A DNA stretch of 64,000 nucleotides, taken from the NCBI RefSeq assembly GCF_000012885.1, contig NC_007498.2:248001-312000 (forward strand), written 5' to 3'. The notes beneath the pieces were generated by a model. That model saw only the letters and a list, made by a program, of their open reading frames with translations. It did not search any database and was not told the DNA's origin. The position numbers and the translations under genes were made by a program. Origin of the DNA: Syntrophotalea carbinolica DSM 2380. Its GTDB lineage: Bacteria > Desulfobacterota > Desulfuromonadia > Desulfuromonadales > Syntrophotaleaceae. Shown here piece after piece: positions 18,736-28,241 of the stretch (positions within the stretch are counted from its first letter, which is position 1; the number at the start of each line of letters is the position of its first letter).

Positions 18736-20009
18736 GAACCTGCGAGCCGCTGCTGTTCAAAAACCGCCGCGCCGGACAGACGGTGTTTCTTGAGGGGTAT
18801 CGCAAGACCGGCGGTTACCGGGGATTGCAGAAAGCCCTGCAGGACATGACGCCGGCATCCGTGCGTGAAGAGGTCAAGGCTTCGGGACTGCGCGGTCGCG
18901 GCGGTGCCGGTTTTCCAACCGGCGTGAAGTGGTCGTTTTTTCCCAGTGACAATGCCGGTGAAAAGTATCTGGTGTGCAACGGCGACGAAATGGAGCCGGG
19001 TACCTTCAAGGACAGGCAACTGCTGCTGGCCGACCCGCATCACCTGCTGGAAGGGGTGATCATCTCCTGTTATGCCCTCGGCATCGGCACCGCCTATATC
19101 TTTTTGCGCGATGCCTACCGGCAGTGCGCCGCCAATCTGGAGCGGGCCATTGCCGAGGCCGAAGAGGCCGGTCTGCTCGGGGACAATATCCTCGGCAGCG
19201 GTTTCTGTTGCGAAGTCCATGTGCATCGCAGCGCCGGTCGCTATATTTGCGGTGAGGAAACCGCCTTGCTCAACAGTCTGGAGGGGTTGCGTCCCAATCC
19301 CCGTTCCAAACCGCCTTTTCCGGCGGTTAAGGGCCTGTTCGGCAAGCCGACGGCACTGAACAATATCGAGACGCTGGCCAACATTCCGCATATCATTACC
19401 GGCGGAGCCGCCTGGTACAAGGGGCTGGCGCTGACCGAGCAGGGTGCCGGTACCAAACTGTACGGGCTGGCCGGGCATCTGGAAACGCCCTGTTGCGTGG
19501 AGCTGCCCCTCGGTATGCCATTGGGTGAACTGATTCGCGATTTCGGCGGAGGCGTCTGGCAGAATCGTTCTTTCAAAGCCTGTCTGCCCGGCGGCGCTTC
19601 GACGCCCTATCTGACCGCCGAACATATGGATGTGGCCCTCGACTACGAACCCCTCGAGCAAGTCGGCACCCGGCTTGGCACCGGCGGGGTCGTGGTGTTC
19701 GATGACCGTACCTGCATGGTGGCGGTAACCCTTAATCTGCTGCGGTTTTTCGCTCGCGAGAGTTGCGGCTGGTGCACTCCCTGTCGCGACGGACTGCCGC
19801 TGGTCTGCTGGCTGTTGGAGCGTCTGGAGCGGGGCGAAGGAAGTCGCGAGGATCTGGCCATGCTGCGGGAGCAATTGCTGCATATCAACGGTCGTTCCTT
19901 CTGTGCCCTGGCTCTGGGGGCCATGGGGCCGGTAGACGGGTTGTTGCGGCATTTCGCCGAAGAACTGGAAGACCATGTTCGATTGGGGCGCTGTCCTTTC
20001 CAAGCCTGA
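18732..20009 (+). CDS. nuoF: NADH-quinone oxidoreductase subunit F
   Basis: 425 residues, the NADH- and FMN-binding subunit. Visible are the NADH-site glycine-rich GRGGAGFPTGVKW, the FMN-site NGDEMEPGTFKDR, ICGEETALLNSLEG, and the N3 [4Fe-4S] ligands ESCGWCTPCRDG plus the later Cys of SFCALALGAMGP. Its four-base overlap with nuoE indicates coupled translation. Confidence 0.96.
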   Translation: MRTCEPLLFKNRRAGQTVFLEGYRKTGGYRGLQKALQDMTPASVREEVKASGLRGRGGAGFPTGVKWSFFPSDNAGEKYLVCNGDEMEPGTFKDRQLLLADPHHLLEGVIISCYALGIGTAYIFLRDAYRQCAANLERAIAEAEEAGLLGDNILGSGFCCEVHVHRSAGRYICGEETALLNSLEGLRPNPRSKPPFPAVKGLFGKPTALNNIETLANIPHIITGGAAWYKGLALTEQGAGTKLYGLAGHLETPCCVELPLGMPLGELIRDFGGGVWQNRSFKACLPGGASTPYLTAEHMDVALDYEPLEQVGTRLGTGGVVVFDDRTCMVAVTLNLLRFFARESCGWCTPCRDGLPLVCWLLERLERGEGSREDLAMLREQLLHINGRSFCALALGAMGPVDGLLRHFAEELEDHVRLGRCPFQA

Positions 20010-20048
20010 GACAGGCTGACTCCTTAACCACCTTGAGATTTATTTAGC

Positions 20049-22445
20049 ATGCCGACTTTGACTATCGACAACCAGACCGTCACCGTGCCGGAGGGAACCA
20101 ACGTTCTCGAAGCCGCAAGACAACTCGGCATCGAGATCCCGCATTTTTGCCACCACGAGGCGCTTGGTTCCGTCGGTGCCTGCAGGCTGTGCGCCGTCAA
20201 GGTCATAGATGGCCCGGTCAAGGGCATTCAGATGTCCTGCATGCTCCCGGCAAAGGACGACATGGTGGTCGATACCGGTTGCGCAGAGGTGCTCGCTTAT
20301 CGGGCTCAGGTGATCGAATGGCTGATGACCAACCATCCTCACGATTGTCCGGTCTGCGACGAAGGCGGCGAGTGTCAGTTGCAGGATATGACCGTCGCCG
20401 GTGGGCACGGCATCCGACGTTATACCGGTCCTAAACGGACCTATCGGAATCAGGACCTGGGGCCGTTTATTGCCCATGAAATGAATCGCTGCATCCAGTG
20501 TTATCGTTGCGTGCGTACCTACCAGGATTATTGCGGTGGCACCGATTTCGGTGTCCTGGGATCGCGCCAACGCCTTTATTTCGGCCGTTTTACGGATGGA
20601 CCGTTGGAAAGTCCCTTTGCCGGCAATCTGGTGGATGTGTGCCCGACCGGTGTGTTGACCGATAAAACCTACCGTTTTAAAAGTCGCGTTTGGGATTTGC
20701 AGGAAGCTGCTTCCATCTGCCCCCACTGTTCCCTCGGTTGTGCCGTCTCTGCCGGCGCGCGTTACCGGGAATTGCAACGTCGACGGGCCCGCACCAATAT
20801 CCAGACCAATGGCCACTTTATCTGCGATCGGGGACGTTTCGGCTACGGTTACGTCAATCATCCCGAGCGTCCGCGCAATCCGTTGGTCGGACACCGGCGG
20901 GTGACCCGGCAGGAAGCTCTGGCCTCCTTGCAGACGCAGCTGCATGAGTTGGTCGAGTTATTCGGCTCCGGCAGTATCGGGTTGCTTTCCTCGTCCCGCG
21001 CCAGTCTCGAAACGCAGTTCCTGGTCCAACGCTGGGCGGCCTCTCTCGGTAGCGACCGGCTCTGTTTCGAAGCCCATCCGCGGCGGGACCTGGCAGCGCG
21101 TGTCGCGGCTTCCCAGCGTCCCGAGCGCATGGCAAGCCTGGCGGATATCCGTCAATGCGATGTGGCCGTGGTCATCGGTGCCGATCCCCTGGCCGAGGCC
21201 CCGATGCTGGCATTGGCCTTGCGTCAGGCCGCACGTCGTGGCGCCCGCATAGTGATTGTCGATCCGCGGCCGGTGGAAATGCCCATGACCTGTGAGCGAC
21301 ACGTGGTGTCATCGGGCCAGATGTCTCGTTTGCTGCAAGCACTCGGTCAGCCCCGGCAATCCGATTTTGCCTCCAATCTGGAGGAACTCGGCGGGTCGCT
21401 GGGACGCGCCTTGCTGGAGGCCCAAAGCCCCGTGCTCATCGGCGGTACCGATGTGCTCGGGCCAGGCGGCAGTCAAGCGTTGCTGCGGGCAGCGCAAGCC
21501 TGTTCGGAGCAGCAGAGCCTGTGTCGCAGCATGTTGTTGTTGAACGGGCCCAACAGCTTTGGCGGAGCCATGCTGAGTGGCGACGGGCCGAGCTTCGATA
21601 CCCTGCTGGAGGGTATAGAGCAGGGTCGTATCAAGGCCTTATTGTGTTTTGAGGCCGATGCCCTGGCCGATTTTCCGGATCGCAAACGCTGCCGTGCGGC
21701 TCTGGCGCGTCTTGATCTGCTGGCGGTGTTCGATTGCGCTGCCACCGCCACCGTTCAGGAGGCCGATCTTTTCTTTCCGACCACTGCTCTCGAGGAAACC
21801 GCCGGCACCCTGATCAACAACGAAGGCCGCATGCAGGCCTTCGCCAAGGTTTTTGCCGCAGGGACGCCTCTTTCCGAAAGTGTCGATGGCGGTCATCCGC
21901 CACGCTTTTTCAGCCGTGAGATACCCGGTTCTCAACCGCAGCCGGCCTGGGCCACGCTGGCCGGTTTGTTGGGCCGGGAGGCCGACTCTGCCGCCTTGCG
22001 TTGCGAACTCGAAAAGGCCGATGACTGCTTTGCCGGCCTGAGCATGCTGGCGGCCGGCGATGAAGGCCGGCGTATTGCCGCGGCGCGACCGGCTCCACCT
22101 GTGCCCGAGGAGGGTGTCGGCAGTGCTGCCGCCGCCGACCAGCTGCAGTTGCTGGTTACCGAAACCCTTTACGGCTCGGAATTGCTCAGCGACCTTTCGT
22201 CCTGCCTGCAATCGGTCAAGCCGGAGCCCTATGTCATGCTGCATCCGCAGGATGCCGCACGGCTGAAACTGGAAGAGGGCAAGATGGTGAGATTATGTAC
22301 GCCTGTCGGGGAACTGGATCTGAAGCTTCGCCTCAACGGGGATATGGCCACCGGCATGGCCATCGTGCCGCGGTTGCGTGGAACCCTGCTTGAACCGCTG
22401 GTGCCGGGAGTCGAACCGTTGTCCTGCCGCATCGAGAAAGCCTGA
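20049..22445 (+). CDS. nuoG: NADH-quinone oxidoreductase subunit G
   Basis: 798 residues, the large iron-sulfur subunit. N-terminal ferredoxin-like [2Fe-2S] (CHHEALGSVGACRLC, MSCML), His-ligated [4Fe-4S] (HPHDCPVCDEGGECQLQ), N4 and N5 region (CIQCYRCVRTYQDYCGG, CPTGVLTDK), then the molybdopterin-oxidoreductase-like fold. The extra cluster ligands typical of N7 (CPHCSLGC ... ICDRGR) are present. The C-terminal part is long and low in conserved motifs, as usual for NuoG. Confidence 0.95.
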   Translation: MPTLTIDNQTVTVPEGTNVLEAARQLGIEIPHFCHHEALGSVGACRLCAVKVIDGPVKGIQMSCMLPAKDDMVVDTGCAEVLAYRAQVIEWLMTNHPHDCPVCDEGGECQLQDMTVAGGHGIRRYTGPKRTYRNQDLGPFIAHEMNRCIQCYRCVRTYQDYCGGTDFGVLGSRQRLYFGRFTDGPLESPFAGNLVDVCPTGVLTDKTYRFKSRVWDLQEAASICPHCSLGCAVSAGARYRELQRRRARTNIQTNGHFICDRGRFGYGYVNHPERPRNPLVGHRRVTRQEALASLQTQLHELVELFGSGSIGLLSSSRASLETQFLVQRWAASLGSDRLCFEAHPRRDLAARVAASQRPERMASLADIRQCDVAVVIGADPLAEAPMLALALRQAARRGARIVIVDPRPVEMPMTCERHVVSSGQMSRLLQALGQPRQSDFASNLEELGGSLGRALLEAQSPVLIGGTDVLGPGGSQALLRAAQACSEQQSLCRSMLLLNGPNSFGGAMLSGDGPSFDTLLEGIEQGRIKALLCFEADALADFPDRKRCRAALARLDLLAVFDCAATATVQEADLFFPTTALEETAGTLINNEGRMQAFAKVFAAGTPLSESVDGGHPPRFFSREIPGSQPQPAWATLAGLLGREADSAALRCELEKADDCFAGLSMLAAGDEGRRIAAARPAPPVPEEGVGSAAAADQLQLLVTETLYGSELLSDLSSCLQSVKPEPYVMLHPQDAARLKLEEGKMVRLCTPVGELDLKLRLNGDMATGMAIVPRLRGTLLEPLVPGVEPLSCRIEKA

Positions 22446-22448
22446 CCC

Positions 22449-23441
22449 ATGAATGATACGTTACTGACCCTCATTCTGATTGTCATCAAACTGGGCCTGG
22501 TGCTGGGGACGGTGCTCACCCTGGCGGCTTATATGGTGCTGGCGGAGCGTAAAATTCTCGGGCGCATGCAGATGCGCTACGGACCGAACCGGGTCGGCTG
22601 GGGTGGGATGTTGCAGCCCCTGGCTGATCTTATCAAACTGCTTTGCAAGGAAGACTTGATCCCGCAGCGCGCCGATCGCTGGGTTTTCATGCTGGCGCCG
22701 GCCATCTCCACCATCACGGCACTGCTGGCTTTTGCCGTGATCCCCTTCGGAGCGCCGCTGCAACTTTTCGATCGCAGCCTGCCGATGGTGATCTGCGATC
22801 TGAATATCGGGCTGTTGTATCTTTTCGCCCTGTCCTCCCTTGCGGTTTACGGTGTCGCCTTGGGCGGTTGGGCCTCACACAGCAAATATGCCCTGCTTGG
22901 CGGCCTCCGCGCCATGGCGCAGATGATTTCCTACGAACTGGCCATGGGACTTGCCATCGTACCGGTTGTCATGACGGCCCGGTCCTTTTCCCTGACCGCC
23001 ATCGTTGAAGCGCAGCAGTCTCTGCCCAACATGCTCAGGCACCCGCTGGCGTTCTTTATCTTCCTGGTCGCCATCATGGCCGAATCAAAGCGTACCCCTT
23101 TCGATATGCCCGAGGCCGAAAACGAGCTGGTGGCCGGTTTTCATACGGAATATTCCGGCATGCGGTTCGGCATGTTTTTCGTCGGGGAATACCTCAACCT
23201 GATCGTTCTGGGGTCCATGCTGACGGTGCTGTTTCTCGGCGGCTGGTACGGGCCACTGTTGCCGGGAATCTGCTGGTTTCTGATCAAGGTACTCGGAGTG
23301 GCTTTTTTCTTCATCTGGGTTCGCGGCACCATGCCGCGGCTGCGTTATGACCAGTTGATGGCTTTCGGTTGGAAAATCCTGGTGCCGCTGGGGTTGTTGA
23401 ATATTCTGGTTACAGCTGCATGGCTGATTTGGCGAGGCTGA
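22449..23441 (+). CDS. nuoH: NADH-quinone oxidoreductase subunit H
   Basis: 330-residue membrane subunit with about eight helices that forms part of the quinone chamber. Family motifs: [20 protein letters not shown] near the N-terminus and [20 protein letters not shown] with [14 protein letters not shown] in the middle. Three bp after nuoG. Confidence 0.96.
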   Translation: MNDTLLTLILIVIKLGLVLGTVLTLAAYMVLAERKILGRMQMRYGPNRVGWGGMLQPLADLIKLLCKEDLIPQRADRWVFMLAPAISTITALLAFAVIPFGAPLQLFDRSLPMVICDLNIGLLYLFALSSLAVYGVALGGWASHSKYALLGGLRAMAQMISYELAMGLAIVPVVMTARSFSLTAIVEAQQSLPNMLRHPLAFFIFLVAIMAESKRTPFDMPEAENELVAGFHTEYSGMRFGMFFVGEYLNLIVLGSMLTVLFLGGWYGPLLPGICWFLIKVLGVAFFFIWVRGTMPRLRYDQLMAFGWKILVPLGLLNILVTAAWLIWRG

Positions 23442-23442
23442 C

Positions 23443-23973
23443 ATGAGTTTGTGGAAAGACATCAAGGGGACCATCCTGCCGTTCTGGGTGACCCTGCGCT
23501 ATTTGTTTCGCCGGCCGGTGACCGTCTGTTATCCCGAGCGTAAGCAGACGCCGGCGCCGCGATACCGGGGGCGGCTGGTGTTGACCCGCGATCCGGACGG
23601 CGAGGAGCGCTGTGTGGCCTGTCATCTATGCAGCGCCGCCTGTCCCGTCGATTGCATTTCCATGCAGGCAGCCGAGCGTGAGGACGGACGTCGCTACGCC
23701 GCCTGGTTTCGCATTAATTTCTCCCGCTGCATTTTTTGCGGTCTCTGCACCGAAGCGTGTCCGACCCTGGCTTTGCAGATGACGTCCGAATATGAACTGG
23801 CTACCCGCGAGTTGCTGCAGGTGATCTATGAAAAGGACGAGTTGCTGATCGACGGTTGCGGGAAAAATGCCGAGTATAATTTTTACCGGCGGGCAGGTAT
23901 CGGCGTGGTCGCACCGCGCGGCGCCAATCCAGGGGAATCGTCTCCGGAGGATGTGAAAAGCAACCTGCCCTGA
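23443..23973 (+). CDS. nuoI: NADH-quinone oxidoreductase subunit I
   Basis: 176 residues with two [4Fe-4S] ferredoxin motifs, [15 protein letters not shown] and [13 protein letters not shown], carrying electrons between NuoG and NuoB. N-terminal amphipathic segment and [19 protein letters not shown] as in the family. Directly follows nuoH. Confidence 0.96.
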   Translation: MSLWKDIKGTILPFWVTLRYLFRRPVTVCYPERKQTPAPRYRGRLVLTRDPDGEERCVACHLCSAACPVDCISMQAAEREDGRRYAAWFRINFSRCIFCGLCTEACPTLALQMTSEYELATRELLQVIYEKDELLIDGCGKNAEYNFYRRAGIGVVAPRGANPGESSPEDVKSNLP

Positions 23974-24063
23974 CAACAGCGGCTGCAGGTGCAATGAACG
24001 CCCGGTATCCATGCCGGGTTTGGCAGTCTCAGCCTTCGATTGTGAGGTGTGCGAGGAAAATAT

Positions 24064-24579
24064 ATGGCGACCTTGTTGTTTTACATATTGGCGGTAATCA
24101 CCTTGCTGGCGACGCTTTTATGCCTGACCCGGAAGAACCCGGTGCATGCCGTGCTCTACCTGGTACACGCCCTGTTTGCTGTGGCTTTGCTCTATTTTTT
24201 GCTCGGCGCGCCACTGCTGGCCGCCTGGCAGGTGATTCTGTACGCCGGCGCCATCATGGTCCTGTTTCTTTTCGTTATTATGCTGATCGATCCGTCTCTG
24301 GCCGAGAAACGCCGTCCCGGTGGCTGGCCTCGCTGGTTGCCTGCCGCCCTCCTGAGCGGATCGTTGCTGGCCTGCGGAGGCGCCCTGATCGTGATGGATC
24401 CTGTCGCGACCGGTGGCATCGTTTCGTTTCAGTTGACCCCGAGGGCGTTTGGACGCGCGCTGTTTGAAAACTACGGTCTGGCCGTGGAAATCATCTCCCT
24501 GATTCTGTTGTTTGCGGCGGTGGGCGCGTTTCATCTGGGTCGTCGCCATGATTCCACAACCAGGGAGGATGTTTCATGA
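24064..24579 (+). CDS. nuoJ: NADH-quinone oxidoreductase subunit J
   Basis: 171-residue membrane subunit with five helices. Conserved NuoJ section: YFLLGAPLLAAWQVILYAGA followed by IMVLFLFVIMLI. ATG 24064 follows GCGAGGAAAATAT; an in-frame GTG 15 bases upstream overlaps that binding site and is rejected. It ends overlapping nuoK. Confidence 0.93.
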   Translation: MATLLFYILAVITLLATLLCLTRKNPVHAVLYLVHALFAVALLYFLLGAPLLAAWQVILYAGAIMVLFLFVIMLIDPSLAEKRRPGGWPRWLPAALLSGSLLACGGALIVMDPVATGGIVSFQLTPRAFGRALFENYGLAVEIISLILLFAAVGAFHLGRRHDSTTREDVS

Positions 24580-24881
24580 TCGTACCCCTCGGACAGGTAT
24601 TGATGCTTGCCGGCCTGTTGTTTGTGGCCGGGCTCGTAGGGGTTTTGCTGCGGCGCAACCTGATCATGATATTGATCGGGGTGGAGATCATGCTCAATGC
24701 CGTCGGCCTTGTGCTGGTCGGGGCTTCGGCCTATTGGCGGCATCCGGATGGGCAATTGGTGGCGCTTTTGTTGATGGCGGTGGCTGCGGCAGAGGTCACC
24801 ATCGCCCTGGCATTGGTTGTTTATCTGAAGCGCAGTCGCGGTACGATCGATATCAACCGCTTTGACGGGATGAAGGGATGA
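24576..24881 (+). CDS. nuoK: NADH-quinone oxidoreductase subunit K
   Basis: 101 residues, three membrane helices, with the conserved acidic residue in IGVEIMLNAVGLVLVG and the second in AAAEVTIALALVVYL. Mrp-like small membrane subunit of the proton path. Overlaps both neighbours by four bases. Confidence 0.95.
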   Translation: MIVPLGQVLMLAGLLFVAGLVGVLLRRNLIMILIGVEIMLNAVGLVLVGASAYWRHPDGQLVALLLMAVAAAEVTIALALVVYLKRSRGTIDINRFDGMKG

Positions 24882-26728
24882 TGGGCGAGTTGCTGTTTCT
24901 GATACCGTTGCTGCCATTGTGCGGCGCCCTGATCGTCATGTTTGCCGGAGGCCTTCTGTCTCGCCGGGTGCTGGCAGGTGTGGCCATTACTTCGGTTGCC
25001 GCTTCGGCGGCGGTGACTTTATGGTTGTGGCCGTTGGCCGTGAACTCAACCCGCGTTTCTCTGTTTACCTGGCTTGAGGCCGGCGCTTTGCGAGTCCCGG
25101 TGGAGATTCTTTTTTCCCCCTTGTCGGCGGCCATGGCGTTGATGGTCACGTCGGTATCCGCTTTGATCCATCTGTATGCCGCTTGCTATTTGCATCACGA
25201 ACCCGATACCCGGCGCTTTTTCGCGTTGTTCAATCTGTTTGTCTTCGCCATGCTGGTCATTGTGCTGGCGGATAATCTGCTACTGTTGTTCCTCGGTTGG
25301 GAGGGCGTCGGATTCTGTTCCTATGCGCTGATCGGATTCTGGTATCGCAACCCGGAGTTTGCTGCCGCCGGACGTAAGGCTTTCCTGGTAACGCGGGCCG
25401 CAGATGTGCTGTTCGGTATCGCTCTGTTGTGGCTGTTCCGCCTGACCGGGACGCTGTCCATGGAAGCTATCAACAGTCAGGCAGCCTCGATGTCCCCCAA
25501 CACGGTTACGCTGATCGCCCTGCTGCTGTTGGCAGGGGCCTGCGGTAAATCGGCTCAGTTGCCGTTCAGTTCCTGGCTGCCGGATGCCATGGCGGGACCG
25601 ACGCCGGTCTCGGCTCTGATTCATGCCGCCACCATGGTGACGGCCGGCGTCTATCTGTTGTGCCGGTTATTCCCTTTGATCGCACTGTCCCCAACCGCCC
25701 TGGCCGTCATTGGCCTGGTTGGCACCGCAAGCGCTTTTTATGGTGCTATCTGCGCGTTGGTGCAACGGGATATCAAGCGGGTATTGGCCTATTCGACCAT
25801 CAGTCAGGTCGGCTATATGTTTGTCGCCGTGGGGGCCGGCACGGTTACCGGGGCCATGTTTCATTTGCTGACCCATGCCTTTTTCAAAGCGCTGCTGTTC
25901 ATGGTGGCCGGGGTGGTCATCCATCTGGCTGCCGGCGAGCAGGACCTGTTTCGATTGGGGCAGTTGTCCCGACGGGCTCCGTTGCTGTTCTGGTTGCTGT
26001 TGGCCGGGGCTCTGGCTCTGGCCGGTGTGCCGTTGACCAGTGGGTTTTTCTCTAAAGATACCATCCTGGCGGCATGTTTCGCTCGTCACACCCCCTGGTG
26101 GACGCTGCTTGGTGTGGTGGGCTTGATAACCGCTTTGCTGACCGCCATGTATGCGCTGCGCCTGGTTTATCTGCTGGCCGCCGATCGTGCCGCCGCGGCA
26201 GGTCGCGGTCCGACGCCGCGCAGCATGGCCTGGCCGATGCTGCCGCTGGCGGTGATGGCTCTGGTTGGCGGTCAACTCAACCTCCCGGAACTGTGGAAAG
26301 GCCGAACCATACTGCAAGGTTGGTTGCAGACGGCATCCGGGATGCCTGTATCCCACGGTCTCGAATGGTCTCTTGCCGCCGTTACGCTGTTGTTGGTGGT
26401 TGCTGCCTGGCTCGGTGTGCGCAGGCATTATCGCCTGGCACCGGCACCTTCCGATCGTGCCGGTGTGCGTTTTCTGGCCGCAGGCTGGCAACTTGACGCA
26501 GTGATCCGTCGCGGATTGACGGCCCCTTTCGAAAAGACCGGCTACCTGCTGCAAAGAACGGTCGAACGCTTGTTGACCACGGTCTTACCCGCCGGTCTCG
26601 GCCGCTTGTGCCAGGCCACGGGGCAGTATCTGCGAAGCATCACGTCCGGCTATGTCAGCCACTACCTTGCCGCCATGGCCTGGGGTACGGTGTTGTTGCT
26701 GGCTATGTTGCTGCTGGTGTTGTGGTGA
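24878..26728 (+). CDS. nuoL: NADH-quinone oxidoreductase subunit L
   Basis: 616 residues, the distal antiporter-like subunit. Core motifs: FLGWEGVGFCSYALIGFWY (conserved Glu), LPFSSWLPDAMAGPTPVSAL, YSTISQVGYMFVAVGAG and the Lys-bearing helix before THAFFKALLFMVAGVVIH. The C-terminal region (~530-616) holds the segment expected for the lateral helix. Proton translocation arm. Confidence 0.95.
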   Translation: MMGELLFLIPLLPLCGALIVMFAGGLLSRRVLAGVAITSVAASAAVTLWLWPLAVNSTRVSLFTWLEAGALRVPVEILFSPLSAAMALMVTSVSALIHLYAACYLHHEPDTRRFFALFNLFVFAMLVIVLADNLLLLFLGWEGVGFCSYALIGFWYRNPEFAAAGRKAFLVTRAADVLFGIALLWLFRLTGTLSMEAINSQAASMSPNTVTLIALLLLAGACGKSAQLPFSSWLPDAMAGPTPVSALIHAATMVTAGVYLLCRLFPLIALSPTALAVIGLVGTASAFYGAICALVQRDIKRVLAYSTISQVGYMFVAVGAGTVTGAMFHLLTHAFFKALLFMVAGVVIHLAAGEQDLFRLGQLSRRAPLLFWLLLAGALALAGVPLTSGFFSKDTILAACFARHTPWWTLLGVVGLITALLTAMYALRLVYLLAADRAAAAGRGPTPRSMAWPMLPLAVMALVGGQLNLPELWKGRTILQGWLQTASGMPVSHGLEWSLAAVTLLLVVAAWLGVRRHYRLAPAPSDRAGVRFLAAGWQLDAVIRRGLTAPFEKTGYLLQRTVERLLTTVLPAGLGRLCQATGQYLRSITSGYVSHYLAAMAWGTVLLLAMLLLVLW

Positions 26729-26765
26729 TGTTGATCGAATCCTTTACTCTCCTTGCGAGCCAAGC

Positions 26766-28241
26766 ATGAATGGTCTGATGCAGACATCCTGTTTATCTGT
26801 TTTGCTTTTGCTGCCGTTGGCCGGAGCCCTGGCCTGTCTGGTCTGGGACCGACGTGCCGCCGTTATTACGGTACTTCTGGAAGCGGGCGTAGCGCTGTCT
26901 TTCTTCTCGGGTGGGACCTTGCCTTCGCAGCGCTGGATACGTTTTGAGGATTGGCCCTGGATAGAGCGTTACGGTGCCCGATTTTCCCTGGGGCTTGACG
27001 GCCTTTCGCTGTTGATGGTGTGGCTCACCCTGATTCTGCTGGCGGTGGCTATCGGCATTTCCTGGCAGCGCTATCGCCAGGCCGGCTACTATGCTCTGCT
27101 GCTCACCGGGGGCACCGGCATTCTGGGTGTTTTTCTGGCTCAGGATCTGTTGTTGTTCTATCTGTGCTGGGAAGTCATGTTGCTGCCGCTGGTACTGTGT
27201 ATATTTCTGTGGGGTGGCGCACAGCGCGTACAGGCTGCATTCAAGCTGTTGGTATTTACTCTGGCCGGAAGTCTGCTAATGCTGCTGGCTTTTCTGACTT
27301 TGTATATTCTGCATGGCCGGCAGACCGGCGACTACAGTTTTGCATTGCAGACCTTGACAGCGACGGTTGTTCCTTCCGCTATTGCCCCCTGGCTTTTTGG
27401 TTGTCTGGCTGTGGCTTTTCTGGTCAAGGTGCCTGTTGTGCCTGTGCATGGTTGGTTGCCCGATGCCTACCAGGAAGCGCCGACCGCGGTTACTTTGTTA
27501 CTGTCCGGCGTGCTGGCCAAGGCGGGTATTTTCGGTCTCTTGCGGGTGGCCATGCCCTTGTTGCCGGCGACCTGGCAAAGCTTTGCACCTGTACTGGCGA
27601 TACTTGGACTGCTGAGTATCGGCTATGGCGGCTGGCTCGCTTTTGTGCAGACCGACCTCAAGCGCCTGGTTGCTTATGCTTCCGTAGCCCATCTCGGGTT
27701 TATTGTTGTCGGCATGGCCGCCGGCAATGCCATCGCATTGCAGGGTAGTCTGCTGCAATTGTTTAACCACGGGGTTACCACCGCCGCTCTGTTTGTGCTG
27801 GTGGCCCTGGTGAAGCGGCGAACGACCAGTCGTCAATTGCCCGATCTGGGGGGGCTGTGGGCTCGTACTCCGCAGCTTGGCGCAATGTTTTTACTGTTTT
27901 CGCTTGCCACCCTGGGATTGCCGGGGCTGAATATTTTTACGGGGGAAGTGCTGATTCTGTTGGGCGCATTTCGTGCGCAGGCCTGGTGGGGTGCAGTCGG
28001 AATGGCCGGTGTTCTGCTTGCGGCCTGCTATACCCTGCGTATGGTGCAGGGCGTGTTGTGGGGTGTCCCCCGTGGCCCCGATCCCATGCCGGATATGAAG
28101 CGCGGTGAAATGGCCCTGCTTGCGCCGCTCGCGGTCCTGGTTTTCTGGTTCGGCCTTTACCCTCTGCCTTTTTTAAAGCTCCTCAGCGGTCCAGTTGAAC
28201 AGATTCTAGTGCAACTTGCCACGAAAGGGGGGCTGCCATGA
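26766..28241 (+). CDS. nuoM: NADH-quinone oxidoreductase subunit M
   Basis: 491 residues, antiporter-like subunit: GLDGLSLLMVWLT, LLFYLCWEVMLLPL (conserved Glu), KVPVVPVHGWLPDAYQEAPT and YASVAHLGFIVVGM. ATG 26766 lies 37 bp after nuoL; an upstream in-frame start inside nuoL would add a Cys-rich tail foreign to the family. Confidence 0.95.
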   Translation: MNGLMQTSCLSVLLLLPLAGALACLVWDRRAAVITVLLEAGVALSFFSGGTLPSQRWIRFEDWPWIERYGARFSLGLDGLSLLMVWLTLILLAVAIGISWQRYRQAGYYALLLTGGTGILGVFLAQDLLLFYLCWEVMLLPLVLCIFLWGGAQRVQAAFKLLVFTLAGSLLMLLAFLTLYILHGRQTGDYSFALQTLTATVVPSAIAPWLFGCLAVAFLVKVPVVPVHGWLPDAYQEAPTAVTLLLSGVLAKAGIFGLLRVAMPLLPATWQSFAPVLAILGLLSIGYGGWLAFVQTDLKRLVAYASVAHLGFIVVGMAAGNAIALQGSLLQLFNHGVTTAALFVLVALVKRRTTSRQLPDLGGLWARTPQLGAMFLLFSLATLGLPGLNIFTGEVLILLGAFRAQAWWGAVGMAGVLLAACYTLRMVQGVLWGVPRGPDPMPDMKRGEMALLAPLAVLVFWFGLYPLPFLKLLSGPVEQILVQLATKGGLP